From Bacteroidota bacterium (lineage in GTDB: Bacteria; Bacteroidota; Bacteroidia; Bacteroidales; Dysgonomonadaceae), in assembly GCA_023437305.1 (NCBI GenBank), contig JAEZGN010000010.1, forward strand, positions 62,001 to 126,000: 64,000 bases of DNA. Reading direction: 5' to 3'. A program made the translations under genes and the position numbers. Shown here one piece after another: positions 51,883-60,489 of the stretch. Position 1 is the stretch's first letter; every line of letters begins with the position of its first letter. Under the pieces are notes generated by a model. That model did not search any database, was not told the origin of the DNA, and saw only the letters and a program-made list of their open reading frames with translations.

Positions 51883-52482
51883 ATGTTGCAACTATCATTA
51901 TATCCCGACCTAGTAGAAGCAGGATGTGACGAAGCCGGAAGAGGCTGTCTGGCGGGAGCCGTATTTGCAGCGGCTGTTATATTACCCAAAGGCTTTATCT
52001 GTGAAAAGCTGAACGACTCAAAACAACTGACCAAAAAAGAAAGGTATGCATTACGTCCACTTATCGAAGAGCAAGCTCTGGCTTGGGCTATAGGTATTGT
52101 AGATCAGAAGGAGATAGATGAGATCAACATACTGAATGCTTCGTTTCTTGCCATGCAACGAGCTGTGGCATGCTTAAAAGTACGTCCACAACATTTATTA
52201 ATTGACGGTAATCGCTTCCGTAAATACGAAGATATACCACACACGTGTGTTGTAAAAGGAGATGGCAAACTATTGCCTATTGCTGCAGCATCGGTATTAG
52301 CTAAAACATACAGAGACGACTACATGCTCAATTTACACAGAGAGTATCCGCTATATGATTGGGATCACAACAAAGGATATCCAACCAAAAAGCATCGTGA
52401 GGCAATAGAGAAACATGGTGTCACACCCTATCACAGGCTAACATTCAATTTAACCGACAAACAGTTGAAGTTAGACTTCTGA
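51883..52482 (+). CDS. rnhB: Ribonuclease HII
   Basis: This 199-residue endonuclease removes ribonucleotides and RNA primers from DNA. It has the signature CDEAGRGCLAGAV (Asp-Glu), IDGNRF (Asp) and the C-terminal HNKGYPTKKHREAI segment with Asp-His nearby. Two bases separate it from the phosphoesterase gene, and its stop codon directly abuts the convergent gldH stop. Confidence 0.96.
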   Translation: MLQLSLYPDLVEAGCDEAGRGCLAGAVFAAAVILPKGFICEKLNDSKQLTKKERYALRPLIEEQALAWAIGIVDQKEIDEINILNASFLAMQRAVACLKVRPQHLLIDGNRFRKYEDIPHTCVVKGDGKLLPIAAASVLAKTYRDDYMLNLHREYPLYDWDHNKGYPTKKHREAIEKHGVTPYHRLTFNLTDKQLKLDF

Positions 52483-52986
52483 TTATTGAGGCTTAGATAT
52501 CTTAATGCCTACTTTCTCTATACCACTCAAGGTCTGATCTCGCATACCGTGTTCTATCTTGATACGGTAGTTTCGCTTTTCTTTAAAGGTGATTTCTCCG
52601 AAAGGAAGAGAAGATTGGTACAATGTGCCAAACCCTGATCCCTGCCATTTGCCTAGTTTATCAGCCAGCAGAAATTCTTTAGATGTATCAACGAATAGAG
52701 AGTCAGCATCGATATTTGACTGAACAAAAAACCAGATATTCTGATAAGGATAACTCACGCTATTGGTCACCTCTATAGTAAGATCATAAGGCTTATTCAG
52801 TTCGAAAAGCGTAGAATCTATATCAAACACAAGCGTATCGTTTTGTGCCCATGCCTCATCCTTTAGTTCATGAAAATGATAGTATATCTCCTGCTTGTCA
52901 CAGGAGATATTTATAAGGGTTAGCAACATAACACATAGCGCAAAAAAAACTTTATGCTTCAGGCTTCTTCTGTTCCGAGTTTCCAT
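52483..52986 (-). CDS. gldH: Gliding motility-associated lipoprotein GldH
   Basis: This 167-residue lipoprotein has a signal peptide ending LINISC (Cys about 29) and a mature beta-rich domain of the GldH family (YHFHELKDEAWAQNDTLVFDID ... GIEKVGIKISKP). GldH is needed for gliding in Flavobacterium, and homologues persist in non-gliding Bacteroidales linked to type IX secretion. The start codon lies 35 bp inside the 3' end of the ricT-like gene. No better in-frame ATG exists. Confidence 0.88.
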   Translation of the reverse strand: METRNRRSLKHKVFFALCVMLLTLINISCDKQEIYYHFHELKDEAWAQNDTLVFDIDSTLFELNKPYDLTIEVTNSVSYPYQNIWFFVQSNIDADSLFVDTSKEFLLADKLGKWQGSGFGTLYQSSLPFGEITFKEKRNYRIKIEHGMRDQTLSGIEKVGIKISKPQ

Positions 52987-54499
52987 TGCGGTTCGATCTG
53001 TTTCTGTTGTGTCTGTTTTTATTTTTATTCCGATTAGGGTTCGGATTCGAATTTTGATTCGGATTGGGATTACCCTGAGAATTGGCTTCAGCTTGCTGTT
53101 GCGGCCTGTTATTATTTCCTCCCTGAACTTTATTTATTTGAGGCTTACTATTCGGCTGATTATTGGCTGGCTGTCCATTTCCTTGTTTCGGGCTTTCTCC
53201 TTTATTGTTTTTTACAAACTTCTTTTTCTTATTATTGCGGTTATTGCCATTTCCATTGTCATCAAAGCGATTGATATTTTCTTGCAATATATCATGTGAT
53301 GTTGGTTTCTCTGTTTGCTCTTGAGATTCCATGGCCAGATGCAAAGGTCTGTCTCCTCTCTTATTCATCCTTATCACATCAAAAACTCTGTCTTTAGATA
53401 AAGAGATGAGGTTCGCCGCAAAATTCTTATCTGTGGAATACGTCATTGTCCCTGAAAGGATGTCCGTCTTAAAATGATAATAAGACGAATCTTTTGTCTC
53501 AAGGATTACTTCGCGGGATGGCAATTTTCGCTGAGCCTCCACATAAGTATCCACTTCAAAATTGAGACAACATTTGAGCTTACCACATTGCCCCGCCAAT
53601 TTCTGAGGGTTTAGTGGAATGTCTTGCAATCGGGCGGCTGATGTAGACACCGATATAAAGTTAGACATCGAACTAGAACAACAAAGTTCTCGCCCACAAG
53701 GGCCAATACCGCCCACTCTACCGGCTTCCTGACGTGCTCCAATCTGCTTCATTTCTATTTTCACACGAAACTCGGAAGCATATACTTTTATCAACTGACG
53801 AAAGTCGACACGCTCGTCTGCTATATAATAAAAAATAGCCTTGTTCCCATCTCCTTGATATTCGACATCACTGATCTTCATAGCAAGGTTGAGCTCTTCG
53901 GCTATCTCTCTGGAACGAAGCATCGTTTTATGCTCTTTCGATTTGGCTTCTTCCCATTTCTCTATATCGTTTTGTTTAGCTATACGGTAAATGCGCTTAG
54001 TCTCTCCACGATAGTTATTCTTTAACATTTGAAGTTTCACCAGTTTGCCTGTAAGCGTTACTTCTCCAATGTCATGTCCCGGCGAGGCTTCTACTGCAAC
54101 TATATCTCCTTTGAATAATTCTATATTATTACTGTTGAGATAATAGCCTTTACGTGTATTTTTAAATTGCACCTCAACCATCTGCGATTCGCCCGGTATC
54201 TCCGGAAGATCTTCAAGCCAATTATAAACCTCCAATTTGTTGGTACCACTGCAACATCCGCCTTTCTTTGACTGGCAACCGCCCCCCGATTGGCAACCAC
54301 AGCCGCCTCCCGACTGACAACCGCAACCTCCACCAGATTGACATCCACATGTTTTAGTTACCGCCTGCTTCTGCGATTCGCTAGTAGCGACTGTAACAAG
54401 TGCCTTTCGGTTTGCCTTGGCACATGTACACCCTATTGGGGTTTTGCAAGTGCCCTGACAGTCCATGGCAGGATTAAATGTATTTTGATTTGAATCCAT
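52952..54499 (-). CDS. RicT/PSP1-like protein with Cys-rich N terminus and basic tail
   Basis: This 515-residue protein has a PSP1 core (about 120-350) with the RicT/YaaT hallmark cysteines GPCGRELCCSSSM and GQCGKLKCCLNFE. In Bacillus, RicT works in a complex that binds iron-sulfur clusters and affects mRNA maturation. Two additions stand out: an N-terminal extension with 13 Cys in the first 83 residues, including three near-identical GCQSGGGC units (51-75), and a low-complexity Asn/Lys/Pro/Gln tail (about 395-515). It is upstream of gldH and downstream of holB in the same orientation, an order seen in other Bacteroidetes. Confidence 0.85.
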   Translation of the reverse strand: MDSNQNTFNPAMDCQGTCKTPIGCTCAKANRKALVTVATSESQKQAVTKTCGCQSGGGCGCQSGGGCGCQSGGGCQSKKGGCCSGTNKLEVYNWLEDLPEIPGESQMVEVQFKNTRKGYYLNSNNIELFKGDIVAVEASPGHDIGEVTLTGKLVKLQMLKNNYRGETKRIYRIAKQNDIEKWEEAKSKEHKTMLRSREIAEELNLAMKISDVEYQGDGNKAIFYYIADERVDFRQLIKVYASEFRVKIEMKQIGARQEAGRVGGIGPCGRELCCSSSMSNFISVSTSAARLQDIPLNPQKLAGQCGKLKCCLNFEVDTYVEAQRKLPSREVILETKDSSYYHFKTDILSGTMTYSTDKNFAANLISLSKDRVFDVIRMNKRGDRPLHLAMESQEQTEKPTSHDILQENINRFDDNGNGNNRNNKKKKFVKNNKGESPKQGNGQPANNQPNSKPQINKVQGGNNNRPQQQAEANSQGNPNPNQNSNPNPNRNKNKNRHNRNRSNRNGNSEQKKPEA

Positions 54500-54557
54500 T
54501 GTTATTCATTTTAATTAATTAAGACAAAGCCCCTTTTCTAGCTTTGTGGGTTTATAT

Positions 54558-55685
54558 TTATTGTTTAATCAGCATTGTTATTTTCAAACAAAGATCGAAA
54601 AACACCATCTTGGCGTTTACGTTTTGTTCTATATGTCTTTCAGCCAGAGCCAGTTCATCCATAAAACCTATAATATTACGTTCGTTGATAAACGGCGCGA
54701 AGCGTATTCCAAAATTAGCCTCATCCTGAGCCAAATAGGTAATTTCGGGCTGATGCAAGTTACTAACAAAATATTCGCGAACCATGCGCTGACTATATAT
54801 CAGGAAGCTTTTTTGATTCTCCCGTCCTATTGCTGCCAATTCATTACCGATGGTCTTTATTTCCTTTATATTGCGAGCATAAGAAGCTCTCATCATCTGT
54901 ACAAAGAGATTGAAAAAAAACTTGTGTTCTTCGTTCAGGCTGATCGTTTCCACAGCCTTCAGATAACTACCTTTTGATAAATGTGCAACATTAGCTGCAT
55001 CCTCGGGCAAAATATTATATTCGGATTCGAGAGCCTGCACAATATCACATTCGGCTACACCATGAACATTAATACGCTGACAACGAGACTGAATAGTTGT
55101 TATAATATTATCCGGGGTATCGGACACAAGCAGAAATATAGTATTATCTGTCGGTTCTTCTATTATCTTTAGCAACTTGTTTGCACAAGATTCATGCATC
55201 TTTTCGGGAAGCCAGATAATCATTATCTTATATTTAGCCTCATATATACGAAGGCTTAATTTACGCAGAATCTCCTCGCTTTCCTTTGCATAAATAAGCC
55301 CTTGAGAATTTTCGGCATCTATATGGTCTAACCACTGGGTAAGGTTAAAATAAAAGTTATGCTGCTTTACAAATTCTCTCCAATCGGCTATATAATCATC
55401 ACACACCTCTTTTTTCTTCGCCGCTTTCTTTACAATAGGGAAAACAAAGTGAAGATCGGGATGAGTCAAGTGAGCATATTTGACACAAGATGCACATTTT
55501 CCACACGAATCGTTATCCGTCGGATTTTCACAGTTCAGATATTGGGCATAAGCCAACGCTAAAGGGAACTTACCTACTCCCTCGGGCCCGCAAAAAAGCT
55601 GAGCATGGGGAATAAGCCCCTTCCTTGCCGATGTAACAAGTCTCTCTTTTACTTCATTCTGCCCTACAATATCTTTAAAAAACAT
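54558..55685 (-). CDS. holB: DNA polymerase III delta' subunit
   Basis: This 375-residue AAA+ clamp-loader subunit has a GPEGVGKFPLALAYA P-loop variant, a zinc-binding cysteine set (NCENPTDNDSCGKCASC) and EEPTDNTIFLLVSDTP in the position of Walker B/sensor region. The Lys-Phe in place of Lys-Thr/Ser after the P-loop suggests weak or no ATP hydrolysis, as for delta' subunits. A -7 element and one of the composite repeats lie upstream. Confidence 0.92.
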   Translation of the reverse strand: MFFKDIVGQNEVKERLVTSARKGLIPHAQLFCGPEGVGKFPLALAYAQYLNCENPTDNDSCGKCASCVKYAHLTHPDLHFVFPIVKKAAKKKEVCDDYIADWREFVKQHNFYFNLTQWLDHIDAENSQGLIYAKESEEILRKLSLRIYEAKYKIMIIWLPEKMHESCANKLLKIIEEPTDNTIFLLVSDTPDNIITTIQSRCQRINVHGVAECDIVQALESEYNILPEDAANVAHLSKGSYLKAVETISLNEEHKFFFNLFVQMMRASYARNIKEIKTIGNELAAIGRENQKSFLIYSQRMVREYFVSNLHQPEITYLAQDEANFGIRFAPFINERNIIGFMDELALAERHIEQNVNAKMVFFDLCLKITMLIKQ

Positions 55686-55710
55686 TCTCTTTTAGTTATC
55701 TGTCACACAT

Positions 55711-55718
55711 CAAAAGTA
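55711..55718 (-). promoter_or_regulatory. Candidate -7 element of holB
   Basis: Minus-strand TACTTTTG fits TAnnTTTG and predicts a leader of about 20 nt. It is straddled by GTAACA (55716-55721) and TGTCAC (55701-55706). Confidence 0.5.
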
Positions 55719-55770
55719 ACAAACCTTTAGAAACATAAAAAATTAATATTCAAATATTTATTTTCAAAAG

Positions 55771-55811
55771 GTGACAAAAGTGACAGAATAAACGTCCTTT
55801 TTTGTTGTTAC
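55771..55811 (-). promoter_or_regulatory. Composite repeat GTRACA-N20-TGTYAC-TTT-TGTYAC upstream of holB
   Basis: Read on minus: GTAACA (55811-55806), 20 bp, TGTCAC (55785-55780), TTT, TGTCAC (55776-55771). A 22-bp stretch (55765-55786) is identical to that upstream of lpd. It lies about 53 bp upstream of the holB -7 element. A further TGTTAC lies at 55817-55822. Confidence 0.6.
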
Positions 55812-55858
55812 TTTGTTGTTACCTTTTTTATAAAAGCTCTCTTATATAAAGATAAATT

Positions 55859-56809
55859 CTAATAAATCTCTTTAGCAATACGTCTTACACTCTCGGTTGC
55901 AAGCAAAGAGTAGAAATGTATACTAGGAACTCCATATTCAATAAGCTCCTTAGATTGCTTAATACCCCACTCTATTCCAACTTCCTTTGCTTCGTCATCA
56001 GTCTTACACTTTCTCAGTTCAACAGCTAATTCCTCTGGTATGCTCGAACGGAATATTCTTGGTAATACTTCCAGCTGACTCATCAAAACAATTGGTTTCA
56101 CGCCCGGTATGATAGGTTGCGTAATTCCTGCTTTTCTACACTTTTCTACAAATGAGAAATACTTCTGATTGTCAAAAAACATTTGAGTGACAAAATATTC
56201 TGCACCATTATCTGCTTTTTGCTTCATATAGAAAATATCGGATTCTGCACTCACAGCATCTTCATGAACCTCCGGGTAGCATGCCATCCCGTAAGAAAAA
56301 GGAGTCGCATTTTTTTCGAATAAGCTTCCATCTGCCGCAATACCTTCATTGAAGTTATTCACTTGTAGTTGAAGGTCTGTAGCATATTCGTTCCGGTTAG
56401 GATATATCTGCTCTGGCGCAAGTCGTTTCGTATCGCCTCTAAGCAATAGCAAGTTTTGCACATGCAAGAAGTTGAGATCGATAAGCGCATATTCGGTTTC
56501 CTCCTGAGAGAAGCCTTTGCATATCATGTGCGGAACAGCTGTCACATTGTATTTGTGCTGAATGGAAGCAGCAATAGCCACAGAGCCCGGACGCTTGCGT
56601 ATATTCACCCTTTTTACTGTACCATCGGGCATTTGCTGATCGAGGTACTCGCTATGGTGAGTTGTTATATTAATATACTGAGGATCAAACTCAATTAGCT
56701 TATCTATTATATTATATACTTTCTCTATATTGTTCCCCTTCAACGGAGGAAGAATTTCGAAAGAGAAAGCCGTTTTATCACTTTTATTGATTAATTCTGT
56801 AATAGTCAT
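55859..56809 (-). CDS. metF: Methylenetetrahydrofolate reductase
   Basis: This 316-residue FAD enzyme reduces 5,10-methylene-THF to 5-methyl-THF for methionine synthesis. It has the N-terminal SFEILPPLKG (Glu proposed as proton donor), ITTHHSE, LRGDTKRL and TQMFFDNQKYFSFVEKCR segments characteristic of MetF. Length is normal. It lies 5 bp after rseP on the same strand, an unrelated function but conserved compactness. Confidence 0.95.
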   Translation of the reverse strand: MTITELINKSDKTAFSFEILPPLKGNNIEKVYNIIDKLIEFDPQYINITTHHSEYLDQQMPDGTVKRVNIRKRPGSVAIAASIQHKYNVTAVPHMICKGFSQEETEYALIDLNFLHVQNLLLLRGDTKRLAPEQIYPNRNEYATDLQLQVNNFNEGIAADGSLFEKNATPFSYGMACYPEVHEDAVSAESDIFYMKQKADNGAEYFVTQMFFDNQKYFSFVEKCRKAGITQPIIPGVKPIVLMSQLEVLPRIFRSSIPEELAVELRKCKTDDEAKEVGIEWGIKQSKELIEYGVPSIHFYSLLATESVRRIAKEIY

Positions 56810-56814
56810 ATTTT

Positions 56815-58152
56815 TTACTTGAAAAAGATTCTGATTATATCATTCCCATTTGCCACCACGAGCAAGAGCAATAAGAAAATCATACCTGCCATCTGAGCTC
56901 TTTCCATAAATTTCTCGTTCGGTTGTCGTCTTGTAATGACCTCATACAACAAGAACATGATATGGCCGCCATCCAGAGCGGGAATAGGCAATATATTCAT
57001 AAATGCAAGAACGATAGAAAGAAATGCAGTCATCGACCAGAAAGCATGCCAGTCCCATGCAGGAGGGAAAAGGTTACCAATTCCGGCAAAGCCACTCAAA
57101 TTTTGCACTCCCTTCGACGAAAACACAAAACGCATCTGAGCTACGTAGCCTTTCAGCGTTTCCACACCAAGAACTGCACCTGACGGTATCGCTTTCAAGA
57201 AACTAAACTTATCTGTTTTAACCTCATATATAGGACTTACACCACCTATCCCTATTTTATTATCGTCATTCACCAACACTTTCACTGTTGCGGTTAGTGA
57301 GTCTCGCATATAAGTGATTGCTATATGTTTTCCTTTATTTTCTTTTTTAGAGATTTCTCCCGAAAGCTGCATCCAAGATGTCACATTATTTCCGTTTACA
57401 GAAAGGATACTATCTCCTTTTTGTAAACCGGCTGCTTTAGCAGCATCGGACACTGTATCCAGACGTGTTGATGTCCAATAATAATATGGCGGTTGCAGGT
57501 CTTCAGCACCAATAACATTTTCCGCAAAATTCTCAGGCATGGTCAAAGTCACCTGTTTACCTTCACGTTCTACAACAACCTGCTTTGCATCAAGAAACTG
57601 CATAAAGGTATTCATATTCAACACACCACTGCGGTTGTTCATATCCTTGCCATCTATGCTCAGTATGATATCACGTTCTTGGTATCCGCCCAATTCTTTT
57701 GCCGTCTGAGAAAATGTCATACCATTTTTCACCGACTTTACAGGGATATACGAGTCACCCCACGAGAACAGGATTATTCCATATATGATTATTGCTAATA
57801 TAAAGTTAAACAGCACTCCGCCAACCATCACCAATAGTCTCTGCCACGCCGGTTTGGAACGAAACTCCCAAGGCTGTGCAGGTTGCGCCATCTGTTCCTT
57901 GTCCATAGATTCATCTATCATTCCCGATATCTTCACATAGCCACCGAGGGGTAACCAACCAATACCATACTCTGTATCGCTATTTTTTGGTTTAAATTTG
58001 AACAGTGAGAACCATGGATTGAAGAAAAGATAGAACTTTTCGACTCTTATTTTGAAAAGGCGGGCAAAAAGAAAATGCCCGAATTCGTGTATAACAACAA
58101 GTATAGATAAACTTAATATTAGTTGTAACGCCTTAATTAAAATAGTTTCCAT
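56815..58152 (-). CDS. rseP: Site-2 protease RseP
   Basis: This 445-residue intramembrane metalloprotease has HEFGH in its first membrane helix (about 22-26), two PDZ regions (about 120-215 and 220-300) and the third-helix metal ligand motif LPIPALDGGH (about 390-400). RseP cleaves anti-sigma factors and signal-peptide remnants. It sits between dxr and metF; the dxr-rseP pairing is widespread in bacteria. Confidence 0.95.
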   Translation of the reverse strand: METILIKALQLILSLSILVVIHEFGHFLFARLFKIRVEKFYLFFNPWFSLFKFKPKNSDTEYGIGWLPLGGYVKISGMIDESMDKEQMAQPAQPWEFRSKPAWQRLLVMVGGVLFNFILAIIIYGIILFSWGDSYIPVKSVKNGMTFSQTAKELGGYQERDIILSIDGKDMNNRSGVLNMNTFMQFLDAKQVVVEREGKQVTLTMPENFAENVIGAEDLQPPYYYWTSTRLDTVSDAAKAAGLQKGDSILSVNGNNVTSWMQLSGEISKKENKGKHIAITYMRDSLTATVKVLVNDDNKIGIGGVSPIYEVKTDKFSFLKAIPSGAVLGVETLKGYVAQMRFVFSSKGVQNLSGFAGIGNLFPPAWDWHAFWSMTAFLSIVLAFMNILPIPALDGGHIMFLLYEVITRRQPNEKFMERAQMAGMIFLLLLLVVANGNDIIRIFFK

Positions 58153-58169
58153 TAAAAATTATTATAGTG

Positions 58170-59318
58170 TTATTTGATAAACTCTTTTGCTATACAACGA
58201 GCCTCTGTGTCTGTCTGCACATAGTCGTCATACGTTGGTGTATGTACAAAGGATACCTTCTGCATTGTTTTTTCTATCACGTCACTCATTTCCAAAAAGC
58301 CGACTTTGTCGTGCAAAAAAGCCTCAACAGCAATCTCATTCGCAGCATTCATTATACATGCCATATTCCCTTTGAGCCTTGCCGCCTCAAAAGCAAAAGC
58401 CAGATTACGGAATCTGTCTGTATCGGGCTTTTCGAAAGTCATTGTTTGCAGCTTAAAGAAATCAAGCCTTTCGAAATTCGATTTTAACCGTTTTGGATAA
58501 GCAAGAGCGTATTGTATAGGCAGATGCATATCCGGCAAACCCAGCTGAGCGATAATAGACGCATCCTCGAATTGCACCATAGAGTGGATGATTGACTGAG
58601 GATGTACCACCACTTCAATCTGGTCGGGCTCTACACCGAATAGCCATTTGGCCTCTATCATTTCCAACCCCTTATTCATCAACGAGGCTGAATCGATAGT
58701 TACCTTTGCGCCCATATCCCAGTTAGGATGCTTTAGTGCTTCTTTTTTAGTAACGCTTTGCAGCTGCTCTTTCGAATGCTTACGAAATGGCCCACCCGAA
58801 GCGGTTAGTAATATTTTTTCTATTTGAGAATTTTCACCATTCAGGCACTGGAATATCGCAGAATGCTCCGAATCGACAGGAAGAATAGGTACTTTATTTT
58901 CGATAGCCAAGTTTGTGATTAATTCTCCGGCTACAACAAGAGTCTCTTTGTTGGCAAGCGCAATCGCCTTTCTTGCTTTGATTGCATTTATCGTAGGCTT
59001 CAAGCCCGAATAACCTACCATGGCTGTCAAAACCATATTTATAGGTTCGCTCTCTACCACTTGTGCAATAGCATCACATCCACACCAAACCTTTAGAGGA
59101 AGATCAGATAAAGCATCTTTTACGTAAGTATACTTTTCCTCATTAGCAATCACTACTACCTCGGGCATAAACTCCCGAGCCTGTGCGATTAGCAAATCCG
59201 CATTATTATTGGCTGTAAGTGCATATATCTCAAACTCGTCTTTGTGTTCCCTGATCACATCAAGAGCCTGTGTTCCTATAGATCCGGTAGAGCCAAGTAT
59301 TGCAATATTTCGTTTCAT
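58170..59318 (-). CDS. dxr: 1-deoxy-D-xylulose 5-phosphate reductoisomerase
   Basis: Dxr converts DXP to MEP in isoprenoid synthesis. The 382-residue protein has the NADPH loop GSTGSIGTQALDVI, the ANKETLVVAG segment, PVDSEHSAIFQCL (metal/substrate-binding) and ASGGPFR with the downstream TIDSASLMNKGLE motif. All are characteristic of Dxr. It lies 17 bp upstream of rseP. Confidence 0.97.
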   Translation of the reverse strand: MKRNIAILGSTGSIGTQALDVIREHKDEFEIYALTANNNADLLIAQAREFMPEVVVIANEEKYTYVKDALSDLPLKVWCGCDAIAQVVESEPINMVLTAMVGYSGLKPTINAIKARKAIALANKETLVVAGELITNLAIENKVPILPVDSEHSAIFQCLNGENSQIEKILLTASGGPFRKHSKEQLQSVTKKEALKHPNWDMGAKVTIDSASLMNKGLEMIEAKWLFGVEPDQIEVVVHPQSIIHSMVQFEDASIIAQLGLPDMHLPIQYALAYPKRLKSNFERLDFFKLQTMTFEKPDTDRFRNLAFAFEAARLKGNMACIMNAANEIAVEAFLHDKVGFLEMSDVIEKTMQKVSFVHTPTYDDYVQTDTEARCIAKEFIK

Positions 59319-59346
59319 GTATATTCTATTTCTTTCTGGGCTTTTA

Positions 59347-60219
59347 TTAAAAAGCTATATAATCTTCAGGGTTTACAGGATTCCCTTTATACCAAAGCTC
59401 AAAACCGAGAACTAAATCTGCATTATCTTTAGCCTTGCCATCACCTATAACGGCAATCGCTTCTCCGGTACGAACTTTATCCCCTACTTTTTTTAGAAGC
59501 AACGTATTGTTCTTATATATTGAGACAAACCCATTTTTATGTTGAATTTGCATAGTATATCCTGTTGTAAAATCATAACCCGAGAAAACGACTGTACCTT
59601 CGAGTACCGCCAAAACAGTTTCCTGAGATGCTACTTTCAGATCAATACCATAACGGTCGTTTGACGGATTAAATTTACTAATTACCAATCCTTTCAATGG
59701 CTTAAAGAAAACAACTCCTTCCATAGGCCCTGACGCAGAAGGAGAGATAACGGATAAATTATACCTTTCCTTATCTTCATAGCGATCTACAAACTCCTTT
59801 TCTTTCTCTGTTCTTTTCAACAACGGATCGTTTTCCGAAACGGATATCGTATCGGTAATCTTCACAGAGTCAACATCCAGAACGCCGGTAAAAACATTTT
59901 TCAGATTATTGATATATGCCTCCTGATAGTTGAGTTGTTGCTGAAGCGAATCAACCCTGATAGCAGCTCTCAAAGCCTTTTCTCTGACTTCAGCATCAAG
60001 ATATCCGGGTAGGTAATACCGTATAGGTGTAGCGATAATGAAAAAGGAGGTAATAGTAATCAGGGATATAGCAAACAACAAAAATAACACACCTCCTGAA
60101 AACATGGATGCCTTTATGCTCCATACTTCCTCAAGTGTATTTTCGTTCATTACAGAAAGACGGTACTTGAAATGTAACCGCTTCCATATATCATGTTTGT
60201 TCTTTTTCTTCTTAACCAT
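59347..60219 (-). CDS. Degenerate LytM (M23) domain membrane protein
   Basis: This 290-residue protein has a basic N terminus, one membrane helix (about 42-64), a coiled-coil stretch (about 78-110) and a C-terminal M23/LytM fold (about 165-282). The zinc and catalytic residues are largely lost: the HxxxD ligand pair reads R189-YGI-D193, the HxH motif reads V270-L-G272, and the YxH motif reads YKN (235-237). It is therefore probably a catalytically inactive LytM factor, perhaps an amidase activator like EnvC/NlpD. It heads the minus-strand set dxr-rseP-metF, with its own -7 element. Confidence 0.87.
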   Translation of the reverse strand: MVKKKKNKHDIWKRLHFKYRLSVMNENTLEEVWSIKASMFSGGVLFLLFAISLITITSFFIIATPIRYYLPGYLDAEVREKALRAAIRVDSLQQQLNYQEAYINNLKNVFTGVLDVDSVKITDTISVSENDPLLKRTEKEKEFVDRYEDKERYNLSVISPSASGPMEGVVFFKPLKGLVISKFNPSNDRYGIDLKVASQETVLAVLEGTVVFSGYDFTTGYTMQIQHKNGFVSIYKNNTLLLKKVGDKVRTGEAIAVIGDGKAKDNADLVLGFELWYKGNPVNPEDYIAF

Positions 60220-60294
60220 TCATTTTTTTGATCACGCCACTACTGATGGTGTATATCTCCACTTTGTGCATAAGACACACCATAGACCAAGCTA

Positions 60295-60302
60295 CAAATT
60301 TA
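60295..60302 (-). promoter_or_regulatory. Candidate -7 element of the LytM gene
   Basis: Minus-strand TAAATTTG fits TAnnTTTG; the predicted leader is about 69 nt. Confidence 0.5.
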
Positions 60303-60407
60303 AGAAAAAAAGCGATATACCTTTACCTGAAGCTATATAAGATTAGGTCAAATTGTCCTTTTTTTAAATATTTAATTCAAAATGATTACAATCTTATTTT
60401 TTTTAGC

Positions 60408-60415
60408 TATTTTTG
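60408..60415 (+). promoter_or_regulatory. Candidate -7 element of the serine palmitoyltransferase gene
   Basis: TATTTTTG fits TAnnTTTG; the predicted leader is about 68 nt. Confidence 0.5.
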
Positions 60416-60489
60416 CAGCCTGCATTTTAGTAAAATAACGTAATTTTATTACATGCAGCTATAATAATTACATTTGTTATAAGTTTACT

